This document shows positions 1 to 10,400 of a stretch of DNA of 64,000 nt, one piece after another. Where the stretch lies: assembly GCF_000718785.1 (NCBI RefSeq), contig NZ_JOCA01000005.1:62001-126000 (forward strand), given 5' to 3'. Position numbers and translations under genes: made by a program. How positions within the stretch are numbered: position 1 is the stretch's first letter; each line of letters begins with the position of its first letter. The notes beneath the pieces were generated by a model, which had not been told where the DNA came from, made no database searches, and saw only the letters and a program-made list of their open reading frames with translations. The stretch is from Streptomyces sp. NRRL WC-3626 (lineage in GTDB: Bacteria > Actinomycetota > Actinomycetes > Streptomycetales > Streptomycetaceae).

Positions 1-237
1 GGCGGCGGTGCCCTGAACAAGGTCATCCAGCAGGGTGCGGGCGAGGTGGTCCGCATCCTGGACGATCAGACCGTCCTGTTCGAGGACCTCGAGCAGGCGC
101 TGTGGGACACCATCGACGAGCTGGCCAAGAGCCAGGGCAAGAATCTCGAGAGCATCACCGCCGACGATTTCATGGACATCTTCGAGGATGTCGACAGTGA
201 TCTCGACAATCCGGGCGGCAACGACCAGGAAGAGTGA
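1..237 (+). CDS. Acidic protein, 3' end only (5' end outside window)
   Basis: The reading frame is open from base 1 and ends at TGA 235-237, so only the last 78 residues are present. A GTG at 46 could start a 63-residue protein, but the frame is equally coding upstream of it and no ribosome binding site precedes it, so I treat the gene as truncated by the window edge. The visible part is predicted helical (ILDDQTVLFEDLEQALWDTI) and ends in a strongly acidic tail. It lies 12 bp before the coiled-coil gene on the same strand, so it probably belongs to the same operon. I do not recognise a family; by context it may be part of the WXG100-linked cluster that follows. Confidence 0.75.
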   Translation, partial: GGGALNKVIQQGAGEVVRILDDQTVLFEDLEQALWDTIDELAKSQGKNLESITADDFMDIFEDVDSDLDNPGGNDQEE

Positions 238-249
238 CGGAGTTCGGCG

Positions 250-3200
250 ATGGCCAACCCCGAGGACAACAACAACGACAACTGGAAGAAAGCGGTTGAC
301 CTGCTCACCGGCTATGTTCTGCCGGAGCGGAAGACGTTGTTCGACACTCTCAAGGGCAACGACGACATCCCTCTGATCCACGTTCGGGTGGAGGACGAGG
401 GCGGTCCTGACTATTCCTCGGGATTCCTTTCCTCGGGTGGCTGGAAGACGCACAACACCGACTACACGATTCCGTACTACCGGCCCGCCGGCGACGGTAC
501 GGAGGTGTCCGACGGAAGCTACCTCTACCAGTACCGCGTCTACATCACCTTCCTCGCCTCGGGCCAGTCCTGGCCGCCCAGCGGTGACGACATCATCCCG
601 GGCTACACGAAGACGAGCGACAAGCTCAAGGACAAGGGCGGCAACAACAGTGAGGGCGAGAAGCTCGACTGGGACACCAACCCCCTGGTCCAGTACCTCT
701 ACGGCTCCAAGGCCGCCCTGTCGCATCTGACGATGTGGCCGTACTCCACCCACGGGTTCGAGAACCGCGGCATCCCGGTGAACGACGCCGACTACGTCGA
801 TCTGCGCACCTTCACGGAGGCGGCCAGGGCGTTCGACCGGGTGGTCGCGTTCTTCGAGGACAGCGCGGTCACCATCGGCAAGTGGGACACCGAGAACATC
901 GGCGAGGGCAGCGACGCCTGGGACGGCACCTCGGCCATCATCTTCAAGGAACTCATCCACAAACTGGCGCGGAACTACGAGGGGTACGCCGACCAGGTCA
1001 GCGGCAAGGGCGGCGACGAGGTCGCGGTCACCATCGACGACGTGACGGTGACGTCCGAGCCGGCCCGCGCGCTCGCCGAGGCCCAGCGGGTCATCCTCAC
1101 CCAGGCGCAGAACCTCTACAACGCCTGGGAGGCGTGGAAGGCCGAGAGCAATCCGCAGCGCTGGCTCTACGACATGCTGCAGGACGCCCGGCTGAAGCTC
1201 TTCGACACACAGTTCGACAAGACGGACATCGACACGGTGTCCAGCGGCTCCGGGATGGCCACCTCCTGGCACAACTACGTGGTGTCGACCTCCGGTTTCC
1301 GCAACGAGATCCTCATCGGCGACAAGTCGTACGGCAAGCCGAGCGACATGACCACGTGGAAGGCGATCGCCGACGAGGCGGTGCGCCGGTGGGAGCAGTC
1401 CGTACAGGACTGGCTGAGTACGGCGGGCGCCGAGGCGATCGTCGCGATCCACAACGCGTTCAAGGCCGCCGAGAAGGCGTTCGACACCAGCATCACCGAC
1501 AAGGACGACCGCCCGCTCTCCGAGATCTCGGCCGACGCGGAAGCCGACGCCGAGAAGAAGAAGGCCGAGGCCGAGGCGGCCGCGGCGAAGGCGGAGGCCG
1601 AGCGGGAGAAGGCGGAGGCCAAGGCCGAGCGGGAGCGCGAGAAGGCCGAGGCGGAGAAGGAGAAGGCCGAGGCCAAGGCGGAGGCCGAGCGGGAGAAGGC
1701 CGAGGCCAAGGCCGAGCGGGAGCGCGAGAAGGCTGAGGCGGAGAAGGAGAAGGCCGAAGCCAAGGCGGAGGCCGAACGGGAGAAGGCCGAGGCCAAGGCC
1801 GAGCACGAGCGCGAGAAGGCCGAGGCGAAGGCCGAGCAGGAGGCCGCCAAGGCGGAGGCCGACAAGGAGAAGGCCGAAGCGAAGGCAGAAGCCGACCGGG
1901 AGAAGGCGGAGGCCAAGGCCGAGCAGGAGGCCGCCAAGGCGGAGGCGAAGGCCGAGCAGGACGCCGCCAAGGCGGACGCCGAGCGGGAGAAGGCCGAAGC
2001 CAAGGCCGAGCAGCAGGCCGAGAAGGCCGCCGCCAAGCAGGACGCCGAGGAACAGCGGCAGTTCATCCTCGCCCAGAACCAGAAGGCGCAGGCCGACGCG
2101 AACAAGGAACGCGAACGCGCCGCCGCCCAGGCCGAAGCCGACCGCGCCGAAGCCAAGGCGGAGCAGGCCGCCGCCAAGGAGGAGGCCGAGAAGGAGAAGG
2201 CGGAGGCGAAGGCCGAGCAGGAGGCCGAGAAGGCCGAAGCCAAGCGCGAGCAGGAGGCGGCGAAGGCGGAGGCCGAGAAGGAGAAGGCCGAAGCGAAGGC
2301 CGAGCAGGAGGCCGAGAAGGCGGCCGCCAAGCAGGAGCAGGAAGCGGCGAAGCAGGAGGCCGAGCAGGAGAAGGCCGCCGCCAAGCAGGAGCAGGAAGCC
2401 GCCAAGGCGGAGGCCGAGGCCGAGCGCGAGGCCGCCAAGCAGGAGCAGTCCGACGCGCAGGCCAGGGCGGAGGCCCAGCAGGAGGAGGCCCGCCGCGAGG
2501 CCCTCCAGGAGCGGCAGCAGGCCCGGCTGGACGCCCAGAACGCCAAGGACGACGCCCAGGCCGACTACGAGCAGCAGAAGGCCGAGGCCCGCGCCGAGCG
2601 CGACGCCGCCCTCCAGGACGCCGACCGCCAGGAACAGCAGGCCCGGCAGGAGTACGAACAGGAGAAGGCGGAAGCCCAGGAGCAGCGGGACCAGGCACGC
2701 GAGGACGCCGAGCGGGAACGCGCCGAGGCACGCCAGGACTACGACCGTGAGATCGCCGCGGGCCGCGACGAGAACGACGCCCGCGAGGACTACGACCGCC
2801 GGATCGCGGAGATCGACGCCGCCGAGCGGGAGGCCGTGGAACGGGCCGACGCCGCCGAGGCGGACGCCCGGGCGGAGTACGACGAGGCGAAGGCCGACGT
2901 CCAGGCGGAACGGGACGAGGCGCGCGGCGAGGCCGAACAGGCACGCAAGGACGCCAAGGCCGACTACGACCGGCGGATGGCCGACATCCAGGCCGAGTAC
3001 GACCGGATCGGCGCCGAAGACAAGGACATCGACGAGCTGATCCGTCAGCGCATCGCCGATCTCCCCGAACCCCCCGACCTCTCCGGCTACCCCCAGGGCG
3101 GCTCCGGGGGATCGGCGGGCTCCTCCTACTCCTCCGTGTTCAGCGACAACCTGTACAACCAGGACGACCTCGCCTCCGCGCTCGGCCGTCCGCAGGGCGA

Positions 3201-3582
3201 CGCCCTCACCGGCGCCTCCGCCGACGGCTCCGGCGCGGGCGCGGGCTCGCCCATGTACCCGCCGATGATGCGGGGCGCCGGCGGCGAGGCGGGCGGCGGC
3301 GGCTCCGGCGAGCGCACCAGGAACGTCATCGAACCGTCGGTCGGCCGCTCCGCCCGTACCGCCGCCACGACGACCGTCGACGAGGAGCACCGCGTCGCCC
3401 CCCGGTCCACGCAGACCAGCAGCAGCACCCCCTTCATGCCGCCCATGGGAGGCATGGGGGGAGCGGGCGAGGGCAGGCCGCAGACGGAGAGCGGGGACAG
3501 GGAACGGACCACATGGCTGGCCGAGGACGAGGACGTCTGGGGCACCGACGAGGGCGGCGCGCCGCAGGCCCTCGGACGCTGA
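250..3582 (+). CDS. Large coiled-coil protein of the ESX-linked cluster (AAWKG-like N-terminus)
   Basis: A 1110-residue protein. Residues 1-420 are a globular, aromatic-rich domain starting with DNWKKAVDLLTGYVLPERK, which recalls the Streptomyces family named AAWKG in databases (recall, not searched). Residues about 430-960 are a near-continuous charged helix built from KAEAEREK-type units, about 500 residues of Lys/Glu/Ala/Gln/Arg that would form a rod tens of nanometres long. From about 965 on it is Gly/Ser/Pro-rich and disordered, ending in a short acidic Trp motif (TTWLAEDEDVWGTDEGG) resembling tails I associate with Streptomyces WXG100/PPE-like substrates. No signal peptide or membrane segment is visible. 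The start has a GACGGAG ribosome binding site. It precedes the YbaB-like gene by 27 bp. Function is unknown; a structural or secreted partner of the giant protein is inference. Confidence 0.85.
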   Translation: MANPEDNNNDNWKKAVDLLTGYVLPERKTLFDTLKGNDDIPLIHVRVEDEGGPDYSSGFLSSGGWKTHNTDYTIPYYRPAGDGTEVSDGSYLYQYRVYITFLASGQSWPPSGDDIIPGYTKTSDKLKDKGGNNSEGEKLDWDTNPLVQYLYGSKAALSHLTMWPYSTHGFENRGIPVNDADYVDLRTFTEAARAFDRVVAFFEDSAVTIGKWDTENIGEGSDAWDGTSAIIFKELIHKLARNYEGYADQVSGKGGDEVAVTIDDVTVTSEPARALAEAQRVILTQAQNLYNAWEAWKAESNPQRWLYDMLQDARLKLFDTQFDKTDIDTVSSGSGMATSWHNYVVSTSGFRNEILIGDKSYGKPSDMTTWKAIADEAVRRWEQSVQDWLSTAGAEAIVAIHNAFKAAEKAFDTSITDKDDRPLSEISADAEADAEKKKAEAEAAAAKAEAEREKAEAKAEREREKAEAEKEKAEAKAEAEREKAEAKAEREREKAEAEKEKAEAKAEAEREKAEAKAEHEREKAEAKAEQEAAKAEADKEKAEAKAEADREKAEAKAEQEAAKAEAKAEQDAAKADAEREKAEAKAEQQAEKAAAKQDAEEQRQFILAQNQKAQADANKERERAAAQAEADRAEAKAEQAAAKEEAEKEKAEAKAEQEAEKAEAKREQEAAKAEAEKEKAEAKAEQEAEKAAAKQEQEAAKQEAEQEKAAAKQEQEAAKAEAEAEREAAKQEQSDAQARAEAQQEEARREALQERQQARLDAQNAKDDAQADYEQQKAEARAERDAALQDADRQEQQARQEYEQEKAEAQEQRDQAREDAERERAEARQDYDREIAAGRDENDAREDYDRRIAEIDAAEREAVERADAAEADARAEYDEAKADVQAERDEARGEAEQARKDAKADYDRRMADIQAEYDRIGAEDKDIDELIRQRIADLPEPPDLSGYPQGGSGGSAGSSYSSVFSDNLYNQDDLASALGRPQGDALTGASADGSGAGAGSPMYPPMMRGAGGEAGGGGSGERTRNVIEPSVGRSARTAATTTVDEEHRVAPRSTQTSSSTPFMPPMGGMGGAGEGRPQTESGDRERTTWLAEDEDVWGTDEGGAPQALGR

Positions 3583-3609
3583 ACGCGAGTCGAGTGAGAG
3601 GGGACCGGG

Positions 3610-4122
3610 ATGAGCCGGCCGATGGAGGACCGGGTGGCCCAGGCATTGGCCCACCTGAAGGCGGCGGAGGAGGCCGCGGCCTCGGCACGCGCCGAGCTGG
3701 ACGCCGCCTCGGTCACCGCGCTCTCCGCCGACCGGTCGGTCAGGGTCTCCGTCGGCGCCAAGGGGGAGCTGACCGCCCTGGAGTTCCTCGACGGCAAGTA
3801 CAGGACCATGGCCGCCCCCCAGCTCTCGGCCGCGGTCCTGGAGGCGGCGAACAGGGCACGGGCGGACATGGCCCGCCGGGTCGTCGCCACCCTCGACCCG
3901 CTGACCCGGATGACCGCCCGGGGCGCCGCCCCGGAACGGATGGGCGTCGACTGGCAGTCCGTCTTCGGTTCCCTGCTCAGTGAGACGTCGGTGGCCGAGG
4001 GGCCGACGGCGATGAGCCGGCTCCGCGACGAGATCGTCGAGGACGAGGAGGAGCCCGCCGCCCCGCACGGAACGGCCCGCGGCACGGACGACGGACGACA
4101 GGAACGGCAGGAGGGCGCGTAG
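3610..4122 (+). CDS. YbaB/EbfC-family nucleoid-associated-like protein
   Basis: 170 residues. The N-terminal helix (residues 5-37, EDRVAQALAHLKAAEEAAAS) followed by strands (VRVSVGAKGELTALEFLDG) and a long C-terminal helix (APQLSAAVLEAANRARADMA) is the YbaB/EbfC fold, a small dimeric DNA-binding family. The family is usually about 100-110 residues; this one carries about 70 extra residues ending in an acidic, probably disordered tail. Such YbaB-like proteins are commonly found beside WXG100/ESX substrates in actinobacteria, where their role is not clear. The start has a GAGAGGGGA site 5 bases upstream. The stop is 2 bases before the next ATG, so translation is probably coupled to the WXG100-like gene. 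Confidence 0.85.
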   Translation: MSRPMEDRVAQALAHLKAAEEAAASARAELDAASVTALSADRSVRVSVGAKGELTALEFLDGKYRTMAAPQLSAAVLEAANRARADMARRVVATLDPLTRMTARGAAPERMGVDWQSVFGSLLSETSVAEGPTAMSRLRDEIVEDEEEPAAPHGTARGTDDGRQERQEGA

Positions 4123-4124
4123 TC

Positions 4125-4472
4125 ATGGCCGGTAACTATTCCGCCGACATCCAGGCGATTCTGCAGGGCTCCAGGCACCTCGCCGACGCCGTGCGCTACG
4201 GCGACGAGATGCTGCCCCGGTTCGAGACCGGTTACGCCCGCTATGCGGGCTGGTGGGGCGAGGAGGGTGGCGACGACGACTTCGCCAACTCCGTCGGCCC
4301 CCAGGTCCGGCGCGAGCAGGAACAGGTGACGGCCACGGTCCTGGCCATCACCAGCGGTTTCATGGCGCTGGTCGACGCGGTCGCCGCCGAGGCCGACCAT
4401 GTGCAGCGGCCACAGACGCAGGCGCTGGACGACATCGAGGCGCAGGGCTCGGAGAGCGAAACCAGGCGCTGA
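4125..4472 (+). CDS. WXG100-like small helical protein
   Basis: 115 residues, two predicted helices separated by a turn with a double Trp-Gly (YAGWWGEEGG, residues 40-49). This is the size and topology of WXG100 (EsxA/EsxB) proteins secreted by type VII systems, although the turn is longer than the classic W-x-G and followed by an acidic GDDDF stretch. A strong AGGAGGG site lies just upstream, overlapping the end of the YbaB-like gene. The TGA stop is immediately followed by the ATG of the giant gene with no spacer, implying obligate co-expression. The expected role is as secretion partner or chaperone-like helical bundle for the giant protein; this rests on context. There is no obvious C-terminal YxxxD/E motif. 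Confidence 0.7.
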   Translation: MAGNYSADIQAILQGSRHLADAVRYGDEMLPRFETGYARYAGWWGEEGGDDDFANSVGPQVRREQEQVTATVLAITSGFMALVDAVAAEADHVQRPQTQALDDIEAQGSESETRR

Positions 4473-7400
4473 ATGGCGATCATGTTCTCGCCCGCCCTGC
4501 GGGAGTTCCTCGAGGTCTACGTGGGCGCGAGCGTCGCCACGGGCAACGAGGACCTGGGCTTCGACAGCCGCAACCCGTACAAGCGGCTGGCGGACGACGT
4601 CAGGGATCTGTCGGACGCGATGAAGGGAGCGATCTCCACCGCCGGGAACTCGCTCCCGCCGCGGATCGCCGACCAGTTCGTCGCCGCGATGAAGCTCTTC
4701 GTCGACGACAACGGGCAGAACCATCTGCAGAAGTTCTCCGACGAGCTCCGGGACATCGGCTCCCAGCAGATCGACCGCTCCATCAAGCTGTCCGAGGCGA
4801 AGTACCAGATCCTCATCGAGTTCATCCTGATGAACATCGAACTGGCGCTGATCGCCGCCCTGTCCATCTTCACCGGTGGTACGTCCCTCACCGAGATCGC
4901 CATCCAGAAGGCGCGCACCGCCCTCACGATCCTGCTGCTCCTCCAGCGGCTGGGACGGGCCATCCCCACGCCCCTGTCGGTGCTGCTGGAGGCGATCCAG
5001 GAGGCGTTCGTCGCGTTCGCCTCGCAGCTGATCTCCATGACCGCGCCGGACGACCCGGAGCGCAGGCGCCACAAGTTCGACTGGACGGACATCGGCCAGT
5101 CCGCCGTCGCGGGTGCCTTCGCGGGGCTCTTCGGCGGAATCTTCTCCCAGTTCGCCGGCCCGATCGTCAAGAACATCTTCAAGAACAACCGGACCTGGAA
5201 GGAAGTCTTCGACCTTCCCCTCGCGTTCGTCAACGAGGGCCAGGCGGAAACCTTCGCGGAGGCCTTCACCAGCCTCATCTTCCTGGGCACGTTCACCCTC
5301 AACCCCGGCACGTTCCTGAGCGCCGGCCTCAGCGGCCTCATCTTCGAAGGCGCCTCCACCGGGGCGGAGTTCGGCGGCAAGTGGCTGCACGACAACTACT
5401 TCAAGAACATCGACTTCGGCCCCGACGGCGTCAACGGCCCGTCGGGCGGCGGGAACCGGTACGACCGCGACGACAGCGGAAGCGGCGGCACGTACACGTA
5501 CAAGGACCGCTACGACGACCCCGCCGCGTACCGGGACACCTACGACGCGGCCGCGGACTCCCCCTACACCTCGCCGTACCGGCCGCCCGGCGGCGACTCC
5601 CTCTCCCGCACCGGCGACTTCGGCGACACCTCGTCCGTCCACAGCGACAGCGACACCGCGTCGGTGTTCAGCGACACCAGCGACACATCGTCGCTCTTCT
5701 CCCTCCCGGACGACGGCACGACCGGCGACGCCACCGGCGGCAACGTCACCCCGTACGGACTCCCGGGCACGACGGGCGCGGCCAAACCGGCGTACGCCAC
5801 GCCCCCGCCGGTCCTAAACGCGTACGGGGGCAACGCCTACCGGAACTCCTTCGCGGACGACCCGGACACCGACACCGTCTTCTCCACCCTCAACCCGCCG
5901 GCGACCAGGACCCCGGGAACCGACTGGACCGGCGGCACGGACACCTCCCTGCCGGTCGACAGGCCCTCCACCGTCGGCTCCGACGTACCGGAGTCCCCCC
6001 GGCCGGTGCGCACCGAGTCCGCGCAGCCGCCGGCCGTCGACGAGACCCCGTTCAGCTCCCCGGCACCGTCCGGAATCCCGACGGGCACGTCCTCGGACCC
6101 CGGGTCCCCCGACTCACTCGACATGATCATGGACTGGGAGGAGGGCCAGGAGTCCACCGAGGAGCGGTACGAGCGGCTGCTCACGGACGTGTTCGGCCCC
6201 GCGATCCCGACCAGCCCCCTCCACCCCGCGCTCCACGACGCCCTGTCCCGCCTCGACGAGCTCCGGCAGTCCGTCCCCGCGCTGCGCGACGGCCCGCTCG
6301 ACCTGGACGCCGTGACCCGCGAGGTGCTGCTCCTCGACACCGCCGCCCCGGTGACCGACGCACAGCGCGGCGAACTGTTCCGGGTGGCGCTGGACCCGGC
6401 GGTGGAACACGCGGGCAGCCTCGCCTCCCTGGCCGCCTTCCACCTCGAACTCCGGGGCGTCTTCTCCGTCAGCCACGAACTCACCGCCGACGACGGCGGC
6501 GTATGGGGCCGCGACTGGACGGGCACCGCACCCCCCGGCACCGGCCTCACCGAGGTCGGCGGCGCTGTCCGGCAGCCCGACGGCAGCCTGCACCCGGCCG
6601 CGCCGGAGCCCGCGCCCTGGCACCGGCCGGGCGAGCCCGCGCCGTACGTCGTCATGGCGGAGGGCGACCACCGGCATGTCGTCGTACGCGGCTACGACGG
6701 CGCGCCCCGCCAGGTCCCGGTCGACGTGTTCGCCGAACTCCTCGCCCGCGACCCCCGACTCGCCGGGCTGCCCACGGACACCCCCGTGGTGCTGCTCGTG
6801 TCCGACGCCGGTTCCCGCGGCCTGGACCTGCCGCGCCAGGCGGCGGACCGGGTGGGCCGGGAGGTCTGGTCGGCCAACGGCAAGGTGCTGGTGTTCCGGC
6901 AGCCCGACCCGTCGCTGCCGCACCTTCCGTCCCTGGTGTACGGGGAGGGGAGGACGCCGTATCCCGAGTGGATCCGCAGCGAACCCGGCCAGGTGCTCGA
7001 CCCGGCGGAGCGGGAGAACGCGCCGGAGTGGGAGCGCGAGACACTGTCGCACAGCGTCGTCGGCGACGGGGGCCGCACCATCGGCCGGGGCGTCTTCGAG
7101 GACTCCGAGGCGCCGGGCCGGATCGCGGCGCTGAAGCTCGCCACGGAGTCGTCGGAGCTGTGGCACTACGACCCGACCACGCGGACGTCGGTCAAGGACG
7201 ACGACCCCGTGCCGTTCGCCGGCAAGCCCGTGTACGTCTACAGCGCCCACGCCGTCCCGGGCGCGACCCTGACGCCGACCACGTCGGACTCCGCCCACTA
7301 CTCCCGGCAGCGGGAGACCGGCGGGATGCTGAAGCGGCGGCCGAGCCTGGCCCGGCTGCCGCAGGACCACGCCGTCCTCATGGAGGCGTGCTCCAGCGCG

Positions 7401-10400
7401 AAACCGCCCGGTGTGGTCCGCACCCGCAGGGGCATCGCCGACACCTTCGTCCCCGACCCGCTCGCCGTCGTCAGCGAGAGCCAGCACGTCGCCAACGAGA
7501 CCGGGCGCACGGCGTACGGCGGCACCCAGCTGGTCGGCTTCGCGAAGCTGCCGGACGGATCGTTGGCGCACCGCCTCTACACGGACTCACGGGGGCGGCG
7601 CGGCACGTGGGTGGAGCACCGGCCGGAACCCGCCGGCGCCCTGCTCGACGACCGCGCCACGGCGGCGGGCCTGCACACGGACCCCGCCCGGCCGGTGACC
7701 GACGCGACCAGGGAACGGGCCCTGCGGCTGGTGCGCGCGCTGCGGCTGGCCTTCGGCGTGGGCATCGAGGACGACAGCCGGTACGGCGAACTCCTCACCG
7801 GCATCGGAGCGTTGGAGTCGATGCGCGCGGCCGATCCGGTACTGCGCGACCTCGGGCCGTTCTCCATGGACCTGTTCGACCGCGCCGCCCACGCCCATCA
7901 GGGGAGCGGCGCGCACCGGGAGCTGCTCCTCGCCGCCGCCGAGGCCGTACGCCTGCGGCCGGACACCGTACTGTCCGACTTCGTCACCCTGCCCCAAGTC
8001 ACCGCCGCCGCGCAGAGGCTGGGCGGTCTTCCGGACCAGGACCTGGACGCCGAGACCGCCCGGGTCCTGCGCCTCGACGACGGCCCGGCGGCCGTCGGGG
8101 AGCCCGAGCGGGCGCGGCTGTTCTGGGCGACGGTGAAGGCCCTGGAGTGGGAGAGCCGCACCCCCGACCCGGACGCCCTCACCGCCCGCGTCCTGCACCT
8201 GGACCAGCCGGACCCGGCCCGGCGGACGGACCTGCTGCGCCTCGTCGCGCAGGCGGCGGCCGTCGGCGTCGACGTGGACGACCTGACCGAACTGGGCGCC
8301 TTCCACCTGGAGACACTCGGCGCCCTGGACCCCGCGACCCAGCTCCGGGGCACCGACGGCACCCCGGTCGGCCGTCATTGGGCGCAGGCCCCGCCGAACG
8401 CGACCATGGCGACCGACCGGATCGTCGTCGCCGCCCCGAAGCCGGGCGGCGGCTTCCAGCCCGTGGCCCAGGAACGCCCGCCGTGGAGCACGCCCGGCGG
8501 GCCCTCGGCGTACACGGTGTGGGCCGGGGGCGGCCGCGACCATCTGCGGATGAACCTCCCCGGCGGCTTCCGCGCCCGGGTGCCCTACGACGAGGTCGCC
8601 GAGCTGCTGGCCCGCGACCCGGTACTGAACGCCCGCCCGGCGGACGGCACGGACATCGTCCTGGCGATCTCGAAGACGGCCACCGGACCGGCCACCGGTA
8701 CCCCCTCCGATCCGCGGTCCGTCATCAGCGCCGGCACCGGCCGTACCGTATGGGCCTCGCGGGGCAACGTCGCCCTGGCCGGCACCGGCCCGTCCCGGCC
8801 CCACGTCCCCACCCTGCTCCCCTCCGCCCCCGGCCGCCCGGTCGCCGCCGACTGGACGGCCGTCCGCCCCGCCCAGGGCACCCCCGGCACGGACGACATC
8901 ACCTTCGCGGACCGGAGTGAGCCCCGCCCGCCCGCCGCGCTCGCCGGCCTCCTCGACCCCGGACCGGCCGACGGGCTCACCACCCCGCTGCCGAACCTGG
9001 ACGGCCTGCTCGCCGGCCTCGACACCCCGCTGCCGGACCACCTGGACGACGCGGCGACGACCGCCGACCCGGTGGCGGAACCCGGCCCGGAGGAGGCCCG
9101 GTGGCAGGAGCTGCTGACGGACCTCTACGGTCCCGGCGTCCTGACCGGCCCCCTGTACCCGGACCTCCGCGACGGCCTCACCCGCCTCGACCGACTGCGC
9201 CTGGGCGACCCCGAGGTGGGCTTCGAGCTGCCCGGCATGCCGCCCCGTCCGTTCGACCTGGACGCCGTGGTCCGCCGGGTACTGCTCCTGGACCACACCG
9301 CCCAGGTGACCGACGCGCAGCGCGGCCGGGTGCTCGGCCTTGTCACGTCGGACGCCGCCGCGCAGATGACGAGCCTGGCCGGCCTCGCCGCGCTCCAGCT
9401 CCAGCGGCAGGGCGTGCTCTCACCCACCCACGCCCTGACCGCCCCCGACGGGCGCGTCCGCGGCCGGGACTGGACGGGCACCGTCGTGCCCGGCCTGGAC
9501 CTCACCGAAACCGGGAGGACCACGCTCCAGTCCGACGGCGGCCTGTACCGCGCCGATGTGAACACCGCGCCCTGGCACCGCCCCGGTGAGCCGGAACCGT
9601 ACGTCGTGCGGGCGGAGGGCACCCACCGGCACATCGTCGTACGAGGTCACGACGGCGCCCCGCGCGAGGTGCCGCTCGACGTGTTCGCGGAACTCCTCGC
9701 CCTTGACCCGGAGTTGGCGGGGGCGCCCGCCGGCGTTCCCGTGGTGCTGCTCGTCTCCGACGCGGGAGGGCGCGGACTGGACCTGCCGCGCCGGGCGGCC
9801 GACCGGATCGGCAGGGACGTCTGGTCGGCCAACGGCGGTGTGGACGTCACCCCGCAGGACGACCCGGCACAGCCGCACGTCGTCTCCCTGCGCGGTGGCC
9901 GGGACCTGCACCACGCCGACTGGATCCGCAGCACCCCCGGCCAGGTGCTCGACCGGGCGAACGCCCCTTACTGGGAACAGGACACGCTGTCCCACACCAT
10001 CGTCACCGACAAGGGCCCGATCGGCCGGGGCGTCTTCGATGACTCCGAGCCCCTGAAGATGATGCACAACCTCCGGTACGCGACGACGGCGACGGAGCTC
10101 CACCACCACAACAAGGCCACCGGGGAGTGGCACAAGGACACCGAACCCGTCCTGTTCGCCGGAAAGCCGGTGTACGTGTTCGCCGCGCACGCCCGGCCGG
10201 GGGAGACCCGGGTGCCGACCGGGGCGAACCCCGACCACAGCACCCGCGGTGAGCGCACCGGCGGCATGCTCAAGCGCCGGCCGAGCCTGGCCCGGCTGCC
10301 CAGGGACCACGCCGTGCTGATGCAGGCGTGCTCCAGCGGCGCGGCGCCGAGCCTGGTCCGTACGCGCCGGGGCGTCGACGACACCTTCGTCCCCGACCCG

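Noticed and set aside
1275..2546. A 423-codon minus-strand frame rich in Ala/Ser/Phe opposite the coiled-coil region
   Set aside because: It is the mirror of the KAEAE repeat codons; low-complexity SASAFA composition is expected from the complementary strand.
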